From Liolophura sinensis (Eukaryota; Mollusca; Polyplacophora; Chitonida; Chitonidae): a stretch of DNA of 64,000 bases. A program made the position numbers and the translations under genes. The notes under the pieces were generated by a model that saw only the letters and a program-made list of their open reading frames with translations, made no database searches and was not told where the DNA came from. Where the stretch lies: positions 3,536,001 through 3,600,000 of the forward strand of contig NC_088304.1 in NCBI RefSeq assembly GCF_032854445.1. The letters are read 5' to 3'. Shown here in pieces: positions 12,380-24,749 of the stretch. How positions within the stretch are numbered: position 1 is the stretch's first letter; the number at the start of each line of letters is the position of its first letter.

Positions 12380-12990
12380 GAGGACTGTTAACAATTAGAG
12401 AATCACAGTCGGTCTAAACACGTTGATAAAAGACTCCATCTGGATATAGGCACGGTAGGTCGGCGGAGTACCTTCGGCTTTCTCTCCTTACCTTATCCCC
12501 TCTATTCTTCACCGGCGCCAGCGCTGTGTACATACTCGGGTGCAGGTATCAGTCGAAGGCAGGCCATTTTAGCGAGCCGTCTCTTCTGGCATATGCCGCT
12601 ATTGACAAGCTATGAAAAGACCAAATCTCGCGCGGACGGTCTCCAAAGAAACTCGACGTAAACAAACATAACTCGTTCTACGGCGGGAGTCGTTGTCAAC
12701 GCTTTTAAGGATTGATTGACAATTTCTCCCCATATTCTTTCTTCCGGCTTTGATACGAGAGCGATTGGTTATTAGCAAGTGTGCCTTCACTCACATTCCC
12801 AATAGCTCGGCCCGACAGCCCAAAGAATTTGATTGGCACATTGACAACCTGTGTTGTTTGCGCACAATTTTTGTGTGCTCTAACCAAAATAAATGGGAGA
12901 ATCTTTTCAACTCAAACCATTAACGACTGTGAAAATCAGTATAGAACATGCGCGCCTTTCTGTAGGACCCAACTGCAGCTTTAAATCAGG
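12380..12990. other. GC-richer non-repetitive island, candidate regulatory element
   Basis: Repeat-free block of mixed composition with retained CpGs, e.g. GGCGCCAGCGCTG near 12512 and TTTTAGCGAGCC near 12568. Short open frames (60-67 codons) on both strands look like chance. Candidate conserved non-coding DNA. Confidence 0.3.
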
Positions 12991-13039
12991 AGGTTTGACA
13001 AATGCCTAGCGAAGGGCAGTTGTTTCCTCAGTGTACTCC

Positions 13040-13127
13040 ACTTTCCTCCACCAGTAAAACTCACTAAGGCTGTATAAGTGAAATAGTTTTGAGTAAAAAC
13101 ACCAATACAAGGGATAGATAAATAAGC
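13040..13127 (+). mobile_element. SINE family 1, degenerate 3' fragment
   Basis: CTTTCCTCCACCAGTAAAAC, GCTGTATAAGTGAAATAGTT, TTGAGTAAAAACACCAAT and an A/T tail match the SINE in order but with many changes. Confidence 0.65.
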
Positions 13128-16100
13128 AATTGCAAAACACAAAGGCGGGTTTACAATGACAATAGTTCAGTCTTACAAGCATTACAAATCTCTTTAAAGT
13201 GTTTTCCATATTATATACGGCTTAACATTCATTTGTAAATGTACGCAAATGTTTCCATTAATTTCTTTGTTTCTGATTAATGTAACTAAACCTGTCAATA
13301 AAGGCATGTATGACGCAGATTATCAGACTAACGCTCGTCTCCGTTGTCACCGTTGTTATTGTCTTTCACAAAGCAACATGGCAGTTGAACCGTCTTGAGG
13401 AAAAGGCAGCTGAACTGACCCCCATTGTGATAAATTCTTACTGGTGTTAAACAGCAGTAAAATACAAAAGTAAATAATTAAGATCAGTTACAATTTTTAG
13501 GCGTAACGTAGCTTGATAACAGATAAGGCACGTCATTAAAATTTAGATTTTCTATAAATACCCAATTTCTAGTGAGGACTAACTTAACTGATAACTTTGG
13601 ATAAATCGATATCCCCAGAATAAACCATAGGGTCGACACTACCATTTTATTTTGAGCTCATTTCTATATATGTAGTTGGACAGTTTGGATATACATTCAT
13701 ATACAGTTGTATGACCATATATTCATTTAGGCTCCAAATCCTAGGCCGTGATAAAGTAAGTCTGGATTAAATTGCTGCTCATCAGTGGACATCCGCGAAC
13801 GACATTCAGTGCAATATCTCATCCAAAGAGCAATAAATTCAAATCTTTGTCGTTTAGATTCCATGTACGCTATGATTTACATAAACGGCCGAAACTCTCC
13901 AAAATAAATATACGACAATCTTCTGAACTTTTTTAATCTCAAAGTTGTCAATAGTAGCATAGATAGGGTTTATTACTTGGCTATTCTTCAACAGTAAATC
14001 CTGTGTGTTCTTGTTAATATAAAAACTACCACTTATTCTAGGTACCGTGTAGGACACTTAGAGATACATCCCAGACCAATGTATCATCATGGGGCGAGCA
14101 ATAAACACTGGGTACTATTGTCTATCTCATTCTGCCAAACAAGTAAGCCATAATGACCATGACTGATGTGTGTCTGCTTATAAAAGGTGACGATGGAACT
14201 TTGAGGAAAAAGACCCATCACAACACTAAGGGTCGTTTGTATCATTCCACATGGACAACATGTGATTTCCGAGGTCTGAGACCAGACGTACGGTCAGATC
14301 GATTTGGACAGCGTCTTGGCGGCATACAGTTATGCCATGTAAGGAACCCGATGCAGAATTCGAGATCTATTTATTTTAAAGCAGAAAGAGTTATCTGTTT
14401 GTTGGATGTCCACTATGATAGTGACTATACTGACACATAACTGTCGGCGGGGCGAAGCAAACGTTGGTACGCGCTCTCGTCAAAGGAAACTCTAGACGAC
14501 GTTCCATATAAAACTTTTGGTCAACCCCTGATTTTCGTCTGGAACGTTCCAGGTCATTACCGTTCCTGGCACGGCGTCCTACGTATTTCCAGAAAGCAGT
14601 TTAAGCCATGAAGGTCAGTTATCCTTCGTCCTTTCACAGCCAATGACTTTATCACTGCTTCTGGAAGAGCTTTTGGCATCCAACTTCGCCATCAGCCAAA
14701 CTGCCCCTTACCTCTAACCGCAGGCTTCGGCTTTACGTCGCTGTCATCGTGTTATTTGTCCAGTCCACCGGACTTTTGGTCACTGATTGAGTAAGCAGTT
14801 TAATTATACACATCTCCTCCTAGAGAACGAAACTTTAAATGAAACTGTCCTTCCTGGAAGAGTTGGTGAGTTTCTGGGACTGACGGGTTTGTAATATCTT
14901 GCCAAAAAACCAACATCTCCACTCGTGTGTAATTAACTCATTTCCATCAATCTGAAAAGTTTGGGAGACAAAGTTTTGTCTTATATGGCAACAAACAACT
15001 CAGCGGACCTTTGTAATTTTTTTCATCATTTTATATTTTCGTATCCATAATTATTATTCTGATTACTTGTAATTTGATTTTGTAGCAGCTGACTTTTTAG
15101 TAAAGTGAAACTATGCACGAAAATGAAAAAGGCATCAATAAAAATACCATTAAAAATATCTGAAACATTCTTATATGCAAAACTACCTTTACTTATTTTC
15201 GGGAATTATTTCCTTGAAGATTTCATTAAACGTCACAAGTTATTACTACAAAAATTTGTGTGTCAAGAACATTTCGTCCAATGTTTTCACTCTAAGTTTC
15301 TTAAACAAGAACATTCTCTTGAAAGTAAATATGGACGAAATGTCCAGAATCTCTAATCTTCTACTCCATAAATGAGTCTGATTCGTTTAACCTGGGGCTA
15401 AGGCGGTATATATATCGTTTTGAATAAAACCTCTTCCGGGTCAATGATTACAAGGCCAATTCAGGTGTAGCCGATGAAATAGGCCAAGCTAAGATATTCG
15501 TTGCTAATCATCAGCCTTCTGCATTCCGTTAAATGCATAGGCTAATATCTTTTCAGTCTAATGTTGGTATTTGAAACAAGTCTTGTCTTACGAGTTATAC
15601 CGTGAACATATGACTGTCTTCAATAGAAATTTATTGGGAAGATGAACTGATAAACATGTGCTCCCTTTCTCAGTGTAATTGTACGATATGCTGTTAGCGG
15701 AAGTAAATACCGTTGAGCTTTCATTTGGAAGAATGCTGTACAATATATCGATTTACAATAATATATCTGAAATGCATGAAAAAATTGAAAAAAAAACTCA
15801 CCACTGCACCGAAGTGGGACGATTTCCTATCTAGTTGCAATGGATCCTTAATACGCCTACAACATTTCTTTGCGTCTTTTTACTATTATGTGAAGTTGTT
15901 ACTCTTTAATCCGTCCATATTTCTTACTTTATACTTTCTTAGTTCTTTGGTGGACTGGAATGTGCACTATGATTTGTTTCATCGCATAGATGTTATTGAA
16001 TGAAATGGAAATATCTAATGCGGATTTTTTGATGCCAAGTTCTGCTCCAGTTTACGACATCGGATATGGGTAAAATCATGATACCATGTTATTGCCAGTA

Positions 16101-16467
16101 TAAACTTGATGGTCATATTACATTGTTTTGACATTAATGTTATTATTTTTAGTGCTTTTTGTCGAAAATAGGACGGTATAATGGAAAGAGATGCAGTCAA
16201 CAGTTTTCAGTGATACTGCAAAGACGCAAGGTATGTCCAAGGCGAATGAGCTAGTATGTACGTTGTTTATGATAATATGCGTATCTCAGTTGCGCTTTGA
16301 TTGCAACTGTTCATATATCCAACCTGGCGATCTACTTCAAAACGATGGATACATTGCCCCTAGCCCCGGGTTAAGTGGAATTAGACACAATCGTGAAGCA
16401 AAGTGCCAGAGATCCTGGACGCTGTTTCCATATTTACTTACAAGAGGATTAAAACTGTAGAAACTTA
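13128..16467. other. Unique AT-rich DNA, no gene seen
   Basis: No repeat array. Holds one GC-richer island at 14150-14800. Open frames are all under 100 codons with no domain. Confidence 0.45.
14150..14800. other. GC-richer non-repetitive island, candidate regulatory element
   Basis: Dense, repeat-free sequence. Visible motifs include an imperfect inverted pair (GACGTTCCATAT at 14499 and GGAACGTTCC at 14541-14550) and a Runx-type AACCGCAG near 14718. A 95-codon plus-strand frame at 14153-14440 has no domain I know. Confidence 0.3.
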
Positions 16468-18732
16468 GAGCGAAGGGATTTGATGGAATAAGCTTGACAC
16501 ACTATATTTTGCAGTAATAGAGAAGGGGTTTAAGGTTGACACACTAGATTTTGCTGTAATAGAGAAGGGGTTTGATGGAGTAAGTTTGACACACTAGATT
16601 TTGCCGTAATAGCGAAGGGGTTTGACGGAATAAGCTTGGCACACTATATCTTGCTGTAATAGCGAAGTGGTTTAAGGTTGACACACTAGATTTTGCTGTA
16701 ATAGAGAAGGGGTTTAAGGTTGACACACTGGATTTTGCTGTAATAGAGAAGGGGTTTAAGGTTGACACACTGGATTTTGCTGTAACAGAGAAGGGGTTTG
16801 ATGGAATAAGCTTGACACACTATATCTTGCTGTAATAGCAAAGGGGTTTAAGGTTGACACACTGGATTTTGCTGTAACAGAGAAGGGGTTTGATGGAATA
16901 AGCTTGACACACTATATCTTGCTAAAATAGCGAAGGGGTTTGACGAAATAAGCTTGACACACTATATCTTGCTGTAATAGCGAAGGGGTTTAAGGTTGAC
17001 ACACTATATCTTGCTGTAATAGCGAAGGGGTTTAAGGTTGACACACTAGATTTTGCTGTAATAGAGAAGGGGTTTAAGGTTGACACACTAGATTTTGCTG
17101 TAATAGAGAAGGGGTTTGATGGAGTAAGCTTGACACACTATATCTTGCTGTAATAGCGAAGGGGTTTAAGGTTGACACACTATATCTTGCTGTGATAGCG
17201 AAGGGGTTTAAGGTTGACACACTATATCTTGCTGTGATAGCGAAGGGGTTTAAGGTTGACACACTAGATTTTGCTGTAATAGAGAAGGGGTTTAAGGTTG
17301 ACACACTGGATTTTGCTGTGATAGCGAAGGGGTTTAAGGTTGACACACTGGATTTTGCTGTAACAGAGAAGGGGTTTGACGGAATAAACTTGACACACTA
17401 TATCATGCTGTAATAGCGAAGGGGTTTAAGGTTGACACACTATATCTTGCTGTAATAGCAAAGGGGTTTAAGGTTGACACACTAGATTTTGCTGTAATAG
17501 AGAAGGGGTTTAAGGTTGACACACTGGATTTTGCTGTAATAGAGAAGGGTTTGATGGAATAAGCTTGACACACTATATCTTGCTGTAATGGCGAAGAGGT
17601 TTAAGGTTGACACACTAGATTTTGCAGTAATAGAGAAGGGTTTTAAGGTTGACACACTGGATTTTGCTGTAATAGAGAAGGGGTTTGATGGAATAAGCTT
17701 GACACACTATATCTTGCTGTAATAGCGAAGGGGTTTAAGGTTGACACACTGGATTTTGCTGTAATAGCGAAGGGGTTTAAGGTTGACACACTAGATTTTG
17801 CTGTAACAGAGAAGGGGTTTGATGGAATAAGCTTGACACATCTTGCTAAAATAGCGAAGGAGTTTGACGGAATAAACTTGACACACTATATCTTGCTGTA
17901 ATAGCGAAGGGGTTTAAGGTTGACACACTATATCTTGCTGTAATAGCGAAGGGGTTTAAGGTTGACACACTATATCTTGCTGTAATAGCGAAGGGGTTTA
18001 AGGTTGACACACTATATGTTGCTGTAATAGCGAAGGGGTTTAAGGTTGACACACTATATCTTGCTGTAATAGCGAAGGGGTTTAAGGTTGACACACTATA
18101 TCTTGCTGTAATAGCGAAGGGGTTTAAGGTTGACACACTAGATTTTGCAGTAATAGAGAAGGGGTTTAAGGTTGACACACTATATCTTGCTGTAATAGCG
18201 AAGGGGTTTAAGGTTGACACACTATATCTTGCTGTAATAGAGAAGGGGTTTAAGGTTGACACACTAGATTTTGCTGTAATAGAGAAGGGGTTTGATGGAG
18301 TAAGCTTGACACACTATATCTTGCTGTAATAGCGAAGGGGTTTAAGGTTAACACACTATATCTTGCTGTAATAGCGAAGGGGTTTAAGGTTGACACACTA
18401 TATCTTGCTGTAATAGCGAAGGGGTTTAAGGTTGACACACTAGATTTTGCTGTAATAAAGAAGGGGTTTAAGGTTGACACACTGGATTTTGCTGTAATAG
18501 AGAAGGGGTTTGATGGAATAAGCTTGACACACTATATCTTGCTGTAATAGCGAAGGGGTTTAAGGTTGACACACTGGATTTTGCTGTAACAGAGAAGGGG
18601 TTTGATGGAGTAAGCTTGACACACTATATCTTGCTGTAATAGCGAAGGGGTTTAAGGTTGACACACTAGATTTTGCTGTAATGGCGAAGGGGTTTGATGG
18701 AGTAAGCTTGACACACTAGATTTTGCAGTAAT
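16468..18732. repeat. Large minisatellite with 42-bp and 50-bp unit classes
   Basis: About 50 units over 2.27 kb. The 42-bp form has TTTAAGGTTGACACACTATA, TCTTGCTGTAATAGCGAAGG and GG. The 50-bp form replaces TTTAAGGTTGACAC with TTTGATGGAATAAGCTTGACAC. Two further alternating states are TATATCTTGC or TAGATTTTGC, and AGCGAAGG or AGAGAAGG. These combine in a mosaic, showing gene-conversion or unequal-exchange spread. Runs of 42-bp units keep a frame open for up to 138 codons; 50-bp units break it. Confidence 0.97.
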
Positions 18733-18835
18733 GTCTTGAGACGTTGGTTGAATCGCTGCAGAACACACAGTGTCAGGCAAGTGTTACAAGGCGATGTATG
18801 TACAAGCCGTATGTAGAACCGTTTGGATTCCACTG

Positions 18836-19940
18836 AAGTAAGAACTGTGCCACCTTCTAGCGGTAGGAACTGAGGCCATCTTCTACCGAGACACGTTTAA
18901 GCGGTAAGAACTGGGCCACGCTTTGGCGGTGGAAACTGGCCCACTTCCAAGTGGGAGGAGTTGAGCTCAAGCGGTAAAATATGAGCCACTTCTCAGCGGT
19001 AGTTACCAAGGCACCTACTAGGTAGGTCCTAGAGGTAAGAACTGGGACACGTTCTAGCGGTATTAATTGAGATACCTTCTAGCGGTATTAATTGAGATAC
19101 GTTCTAGCGGTAGGAACTGGACCACATTCAAGGGGTAAGAACTGAGCGACGGTCTAGCTGTTGTAACTGAACCACTTTCTAGCTGCAAGAAGAAAGCCGC
19201 GTTATGGCGGTAGGAACTTTCTGACAAGAAGAACTGAACCACGTTCTGGCGGCAGTAATTGAGACATGTTTCAGCAATAGCAAATATGCCATTTTCTTTC
19301 GGTACAAACTAATTTACGATTTAGCAGTAGAAACAGAGCCACGTTCTGGCGGCAGTATCTGAGACACGTTCTAGCTATAACAAGTATGCCATTTTCTTTC
19401 GGTACAAACTAATTTACGATTTAGCAGTAGAAACAGAGCCACGTTCTGGCGGCAGTATCTGAGACACGTTCTAGCTATAACAAGTATGCCATTTTCTTAC
19501 GGTACAAACTATTTTACGATTTAGCAGTAGAAACAGAGCCACGTTCTGGCGGCAGTATCTGAGACACGTTCTAGCTATAACAAGTATGCCATTTTCTTTC
19601 GGTACAAACTATTTTACGATTTAGCAGTAGAAACAGAGCCACGTTCTGGCGGCAGTATCTGAGACACGTTCTAGCTATAACAAGTATGCCATTTTCTTTC
19701 GGTACAAACAATTTTACGATTTAGCAGTAGAAACAGAGCCACGTTCTGGCGGCAGTATCTGAGACACGCTCTAGCTATAGCAAGTATGCCATTTTCTTTC
19801 GGTACAAACAATTTTACGATTTAGCGGTAGGAACTGAGCCACGTGTTAGCGGTAGGAACTGAACCACGTGTTAGCGGTAGGAACTGAGCCACGTTCAAGA
19901 GACAGAATTAAGACACTTTCTACTCGCTCAAAAAGGGCCA
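18836..19940. repeat. 25-bp repeat family with 100-bp higher-order units
   Basis: The flanks (18836-19230 and 19823-19940) are diverged about 25-bp units of the AGCGGTAGGAACTGAGCCAC plus GTTCT type. The centre, 19323-19822, is five near-identical 100-bp units starting at 19323, 19423, 19523, 19623 and 19723, each equal to four diverged 25-bp subunits, with a decayed sixth just before. Confidence 0.93.
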
Positions 19941-20035
19941 CAATTGTGCTTTACAGTTCTGACGATTATTGTCATGTTCAGGAAAGTTGAATGTCAGTGG
20001 TTGTTTTCACCAGTAAACCTGACCGCTGTGGACTG

Positions 20036-20101
20036 ACTGACTGATTGAATGGCTGATTGAATGGCTGATCGATTGATTGATTGGTTGATTAATTGATTGA
20101 G

Positions 20102-20135
<34 letters not shown>

Positions 20136-20150
20136 ATTGATTGATCGATA
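20036..20150. repeat. (GATT)n-type microsatellite
   Basis: Tetranucleotide GATT/GATG run with point changes, purest at 20100-20131. Confidence 0.95.
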
Positions 20151-20719
20151 CATATTTGATGCAGTGAAACTCGACTAGTCGCTGAGTCATAGAAAACATA
20201 ACTTTTGTGAATTTGTTTTCACATATTTATTTAAATTTGGTACTTAGCTTTTCCACGTCCGCGGTAAAACGCAGAATTGGTTCTCGTAATTTGTCTTATT
20301 ATTTAGATACAGTTACTTATATGAAACATTTGACTGATTTGATTCTTACGTACTGTGTTCTGGTCTATATAAGGGTTTAATAGGAATCGTCAGACAGCTT
20401 CGCACACAAGTACATCTGGAGAGATTGCCAATCAAACAGTAGCTTTTTTTCTTGTTACATTAATCCACTGTTTCTCCTATTCTTCTCTGCAGCCGTTTTT
20501 AGTTCTGTATGAATGTCCATACAGTTGTTGTCCATACCGGGAATACATCCCGGTGGAGATTATTTACCCCAGCGGTGTGGATTTGAAATTACATTGTATC
20601 AGTTTTGTTCTGGCGACATCTTTCTCGGTTGTTAAGATGAAGCAAATCCTGTACTTTTCTTCAGAGGACATGACTTTTTTTCTTTCAGCACAATCATTGT
20701 ATATGTTCTTTAAACCCAG

Positions 20720-21300
20720 GTACAGAAATGCTGTTAGTTGATTGGCTTTCTATACAGACTGCGCATGCCTCGCGACTTGCAGACCGAACGACGGCTGACA
20801 CACAGAGAACACAGTCTGTGCCTTGCATTGAAATCTTCAAAAGGTTTAGTAACTTTTCCCCTCTCAGACGGCTACTAGGCTTCCATAACTTGAATAATTA
20901 CTTTGGCATTAAAGACTGGTTTTAAAACTCGTCAGACAGACGGATAAAGAAGAGTAACTCCCGCCAGTCGCAATAAACTGTCTAACCATCTAGTATAACG
21001 AGATTCGCTTGATCCCAGATGTGGACAATTGTCGCCTACAACTTTAGCTGAACAGAGCAAACAGGGGGACTCTCGCCTGCTAACATCCGAGTACAGGTAA
21101 CAACACGCCCTCCTGGTCGCCTCTAATCCCCATAACCCAACACCCTTTCATCGCATCCCTCCCTTGAAGTCGGCCGACGACAGTAGGGATTCTCCCTTAT
21201 AGTTCAACGGCATCCGACAAAACCCAGAAACGCGATTTTGTCACTTCGAACTAGTCTAGTGAAACTGAGCTGTATCGTCAAGTTCCGGAGTGGACAGGTT
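20720..21300. promoter_or_regulatory. Promoter-like GC-richer island (CCAAT + NRF1-like)
   Basis: An inverted CCAAT box (ATTGG, 20741-20745) is followed 14 bp later by TGCGCATGCCTCGCG (20760-20774), close to an NRF1 site. The rest to 21300 is repeat-free and less AT-rich. This could be a promoter of an unseen transcript or a distal element. No open frame of note follows on either strand. Confidence 0.3.
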
Positions 21301-22196
21301 TGTTACCTTTTGTTGTCATTATTATAATGTTGTCATTCAGAGGCAAACAGAGCACATGGTCGATAGTTTTGAGAAATAGTCTCTCTTTGGACGGCAGCTC
21401 GTCCGATTGGTTTTAATTATCTTTGCTTAGATTGATTGTTGGTCTTGAAACACATGAGTTTATTTGAAGCTAAAATATCTGATGTCAAATCATATGGATT
21501 CATTTGTTTCACCTTGAGCTATTTCTTTCACTTGAGGTTATTATTTTAATCTGAGTGTTATTTGTTTCAACAGAAGTTATAATTTCTTTCAGCTGATGTT
21601 ATCGATTTGGTTTAACGTTAACTATCTAGCGGTTAATGCACTGTTCTGCCTATGTTAGACCCGTGGATGAAGATTCGTGCAGGGATGTTGCATACTAGTT
21701 AATTCGTAAGGTTATTCAAGTACTTTACTTATTCCTTAGGATTTAGCAGTATAAAATAGTTACATAATATGATATTTATCGTACCTTGTTTCTATTATTA
21801 GACAAAATCTCCATGTAGTGGTATATATATTCGGGAAAATGTGAAATGGGTTAAATTATTACATGTACACGTTGATTAGGTTAGGGCTTTAAGTCAGGAT
21901 GACTGTCAGTTACATAACGAAGGGCGGTGACCCATCCACCCATATGCATATAATCCTCACCATCTTAAAATGAAAAGTCCTGCAGTATATATGAAATAGC
22001 AAATACTAGTATCAAGAATTTCATATTTTTCCATTCTGTTTGCTCGTTACCGTGGCAGTTCTTAGAGAGAAAAAGGGTTGAAGGAATGCTTTGGTCGAAT
22101 GTCAACGTTTCCGGCCATGTGATAAAAATACAACGACAACAAATATGTTTAATAGCGTGAATCGGTATCTTTTTGAAGGCTTTTGATTGCTTGATG

Positions 22197-22218
22197 GAAA
22201 ATTAATTAATTAATTTTC
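22197..22218. promoter_or_regulatory. Perfect 22-bp AT palindrome with homeodomain cores
   Basis: GAAAATTAATT and its reverse complement meet exactly, giving several overlapping ATTA/TAAT cores, with a further TTAATTAATT just downstream. May be regulatory or simply low-complexity. Confidence 0.4.
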
Positions 22219-23255
22219 TTTTAATTAATTCCGTGTTAGTCAAAATGGACACAACTCAAACACATATAAATAATGTTTTTGTCATACCAGTCCAGGTGTC
22301 TACGTTTTTTTAGGCCACCACAGAACAGAAGCAGAATAGTGGTTATCGTTAAACCCCAAAGTCTTGTTTCAATAATATAACTACACTTGTAATCTTGTTC
22401 CAGAAACTTTTATTTAATTTAACTCCTAATTTCCAGAAGACAGTAAATACTACTCGTTATATTAGATAAAAGTTTATGGGTTAAATCTTGATTTCAAAAC
22501 CAAGCCGTAAAACTAAAACTGTCTGCTATATTTATTCTATAAAGTTTTGTACTTACCCGAGTTAGAAGACTCGGGCCTCGCTGGTATTCCACTTGCATTT
22601 CTGTTTATTTGTTTGTTTATTTTATTATGTTTTATTATTACCTTTCTTTTGCATTTATATACTGTTCATTCAAAAACAGTACTTGAACTAAACCTTTCAA
22701 CTAAACCTTTTAATCAATGATTTATTCAGTTGAAAACAGATCTTATACATTTACCATAAAATACATTATTGTTTATAATTCTGGAGTCTTTCGTTAAAAG
22801 TCTCGTCTACGCACAATTGTACCTGATGACTGTTGATGTTATAGGGTGGGTTTGTTTCTACCTAACCACCTCACCCCACCGTCAGATCACCCCGGTGATG
22901 TGTCCCCAAGGCTGTATTCCCACCATTGTTTGTGCAATCGTTTGGATACATCTAAGTCAGAATTCACCGTCCCCTCTGATATATTTGTACAGAGTTCAAC
23001 ATACCTTGACAGAGTAGCCGTGAATTTTAACTTCAGAGTGTTACACATATTTCTTCTTTCAATTTATCTTGTATTTCGGTCTTCCCAATAATTATTTTCA
23101 CACATTCCGACTATAACTCACATTGTAACACGTTTTCTATCGTTGTTATTTTTAGTGAGCTCTCCTTCGCTTATCACCTTTGGCGCTTTAATTTTCTTGT
23201 ACTTTGCTTTATTCAATGTTCATATTAATTTAATCAGTCCTAAAATGTGCAGTGT

Positions 23256-24033
23256 ACAAGTAAAATATCACAGCTCTAGTGCCATTTGTGGTCTAAGTAA
23301 AATATCACAGCTCTAATGTCATCTGTTTGTCTAAGTAAAATATCACAGCTCTAGTGCCATCTGTGGTCTAAGTAAAATATCACAGCTCTAGTGCCATCTG
23401 TGGTCTAAGTAAAATATCACAGCTCTAGTGTCATCTGTTTGTCTAAATAAAATATCACAGCTCTAGTGCCATCTGTGGTCTAAGTAAAATATCACAGCTC
23501 TAGTGTCACCTGTGGTCTAAGTAAAATATCACAGCTCTAGTGTCATTTGTGGTCCAAGTAAACTATCACAGCTCTAGTGTCATCTGTGGTCTAAGTAAAA
23601 TATCACAGCTCTAGAGCCATCTGTGGTCTAAGTAAAATATCACAGCTCTAGTGTCATCTGTGGTTCAAGTAAAATATCACAGCTCTAGTGTCATCTGTGG
23701 TCTAAGTAAAATATCACAGCTCTAGTGTCATCTGTGGTCTAAGTAAAATATCATAGCTCTAGAGCCATCTGTGATACAAGTAAAATATCACGGCTCTAGT
23801 GTCATCTGTGGCCTAAGTAAAATATCACGGCTCTAGAGCCATCTGTGGTCTAAGTAAAATATCACAGCTCTAGTGTCATCTGTGGTCTAAGTAAAATATC
23901 ATAGCTCTAGAGCCATATGTGGTCTAAGTAAAATATCACAGCTCTAGTGCCATCTGTGGTCTAAGTAAAATATCACAGCTCTAGTGTCATCTGTGGTCTA
24001 AGTAAAATATCACAGCTCTAGAGCCATTTGTGG
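23256..24033. repeat. 37-bp minisatellite
   Basis: About 21 copies of a 37-bp unit of CTAAGTAAAATATCACAGCT, CTAGTGTCATCTGTGGT type. Variants alternate GTGTCAT, GTGCCAT and GAGCCAT. Units are head-to-tail with no spacers. Confidence 0.97.
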
Positions 24034-24197
24034 ATGTGGAACTTCGGTCTTCAGTTTGATAAATCATCTTAAATAAACATTCATGCAAACCGACATCGTC
24101 ATATGAACAGCTGTTTATTATATGATATTACAAATTTGAGATATTCGTGTATACCTTCAAAAGAACGTTAGCATAGGGTGTCCAAATTTGCATATAG

Positions 24198-24310
24198 TGC
24201 CTTACAATCACGCTTTACCACCTTGCCTTATCACAACGCCTTACCATCATGCTTTACCACCTTGCCTTATCACAATGCCTTACCATCATGCTTCACCAAA
24301 ATGCCTTAAG
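24198..24310. repeat. 39-bp tandem repeat, under three copies
   Basis: CCTTACCATCATGCTTTACC, ACCTTGCCTTATCACAATG repeated with few changes, then decaying. Confidence 0.85.
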
Positions 24311-24395
24311 GTACACCATGCATGCCTTAACAATACCTGGTCACATTTAAACTTCCTCACAATGCTTATACAGTTAATCGACTTGGGCTCAATAT

Positions 24396-24541
24396 ATTCA
24401 TTTATTCATTTATTTATTTGAGTGATGTTTTACGCCTTACTCAAGAATATTTCACTTATACGAGGACGGCCAGCATTATGGTGGGTGGAAACTGGGCAGA
24501 GACCGGGGAAAAACCCATGACCACCCGCAGGTTGCTGCAGA
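24396..24541 (-). mobile_element. SINE family 1 copy
   Basis: From its (ATTT)n tail through GTTTTACGCCTTACTCAAGA, CGGCCAGCATTATGGTGG to CCGCAGGTTGCTGCAGAAC. 5' truncated, lacking the tRNA-like head. Confidence 0.9.
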
Positions 24542-24672
24542 ACAACACATTCATTGTGTACAATTTAATATTCTGTTAGTCAGTTTATTTGATTTGAATT
24601 TGAAAAAGATATTTTGTTCGTGTCTACCAAAATGAATACATAAATTTATAAATTATAGACTTTATTCTTAAA

Positions 24673-24749
24673 GGGCCACCGTCGTATATACATAAGTGAA
24701 ATATTCTTGAGTACGGCGTAAAAAAAGCCGTTCATATAAATAAATAAAT
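24673..24749 (+). mobile_element. SINE family 1, 3' fragment
   Basis: GGCCACCGTCGTATATACAT, AAGTGAAATATTCTTGAGTA, CGGCGTAAAA, then a (TAAA)n tail. It is inverted relative to the copy 130 bp to the left, so the pair could fold back. Confidence 0.88.

Larger units (their letters stand above)
10554..13039. other. Unique AT-rich DNA, no gene seen
   Basis: Contains small tandem duplications at 11610-11735, an (AAT)n tract at 11767-11795, and a GC-richer island at 12380-12990. Otherwise nothing recognisable on either strand. Confidence 0.45.
20151..23255. other. Unique AT-rich DNA, no gene seen
   Basis: Contains the island at 20720-21300 and a 22-bp AT palindrome at 22197-22218. Elsewhere nothing recognisable. 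Open frames at 22769-23091 (81-82 codons) have no domain. Confidence 0.45.

Noticed and set aside
17846-18262. 138-codon minus-strand repeat protein
   Set aside because: Run of 42-bp minisatellite units; the frame breaks wherever a 50-bp unit occurs, so no selection on frame is seen.
23256-24033. CRISPR-like array (37-bp repeats)
   Set aside because: Units are directly adjacent with no spacers, no cas genes, and the DNA is eukaryotic.
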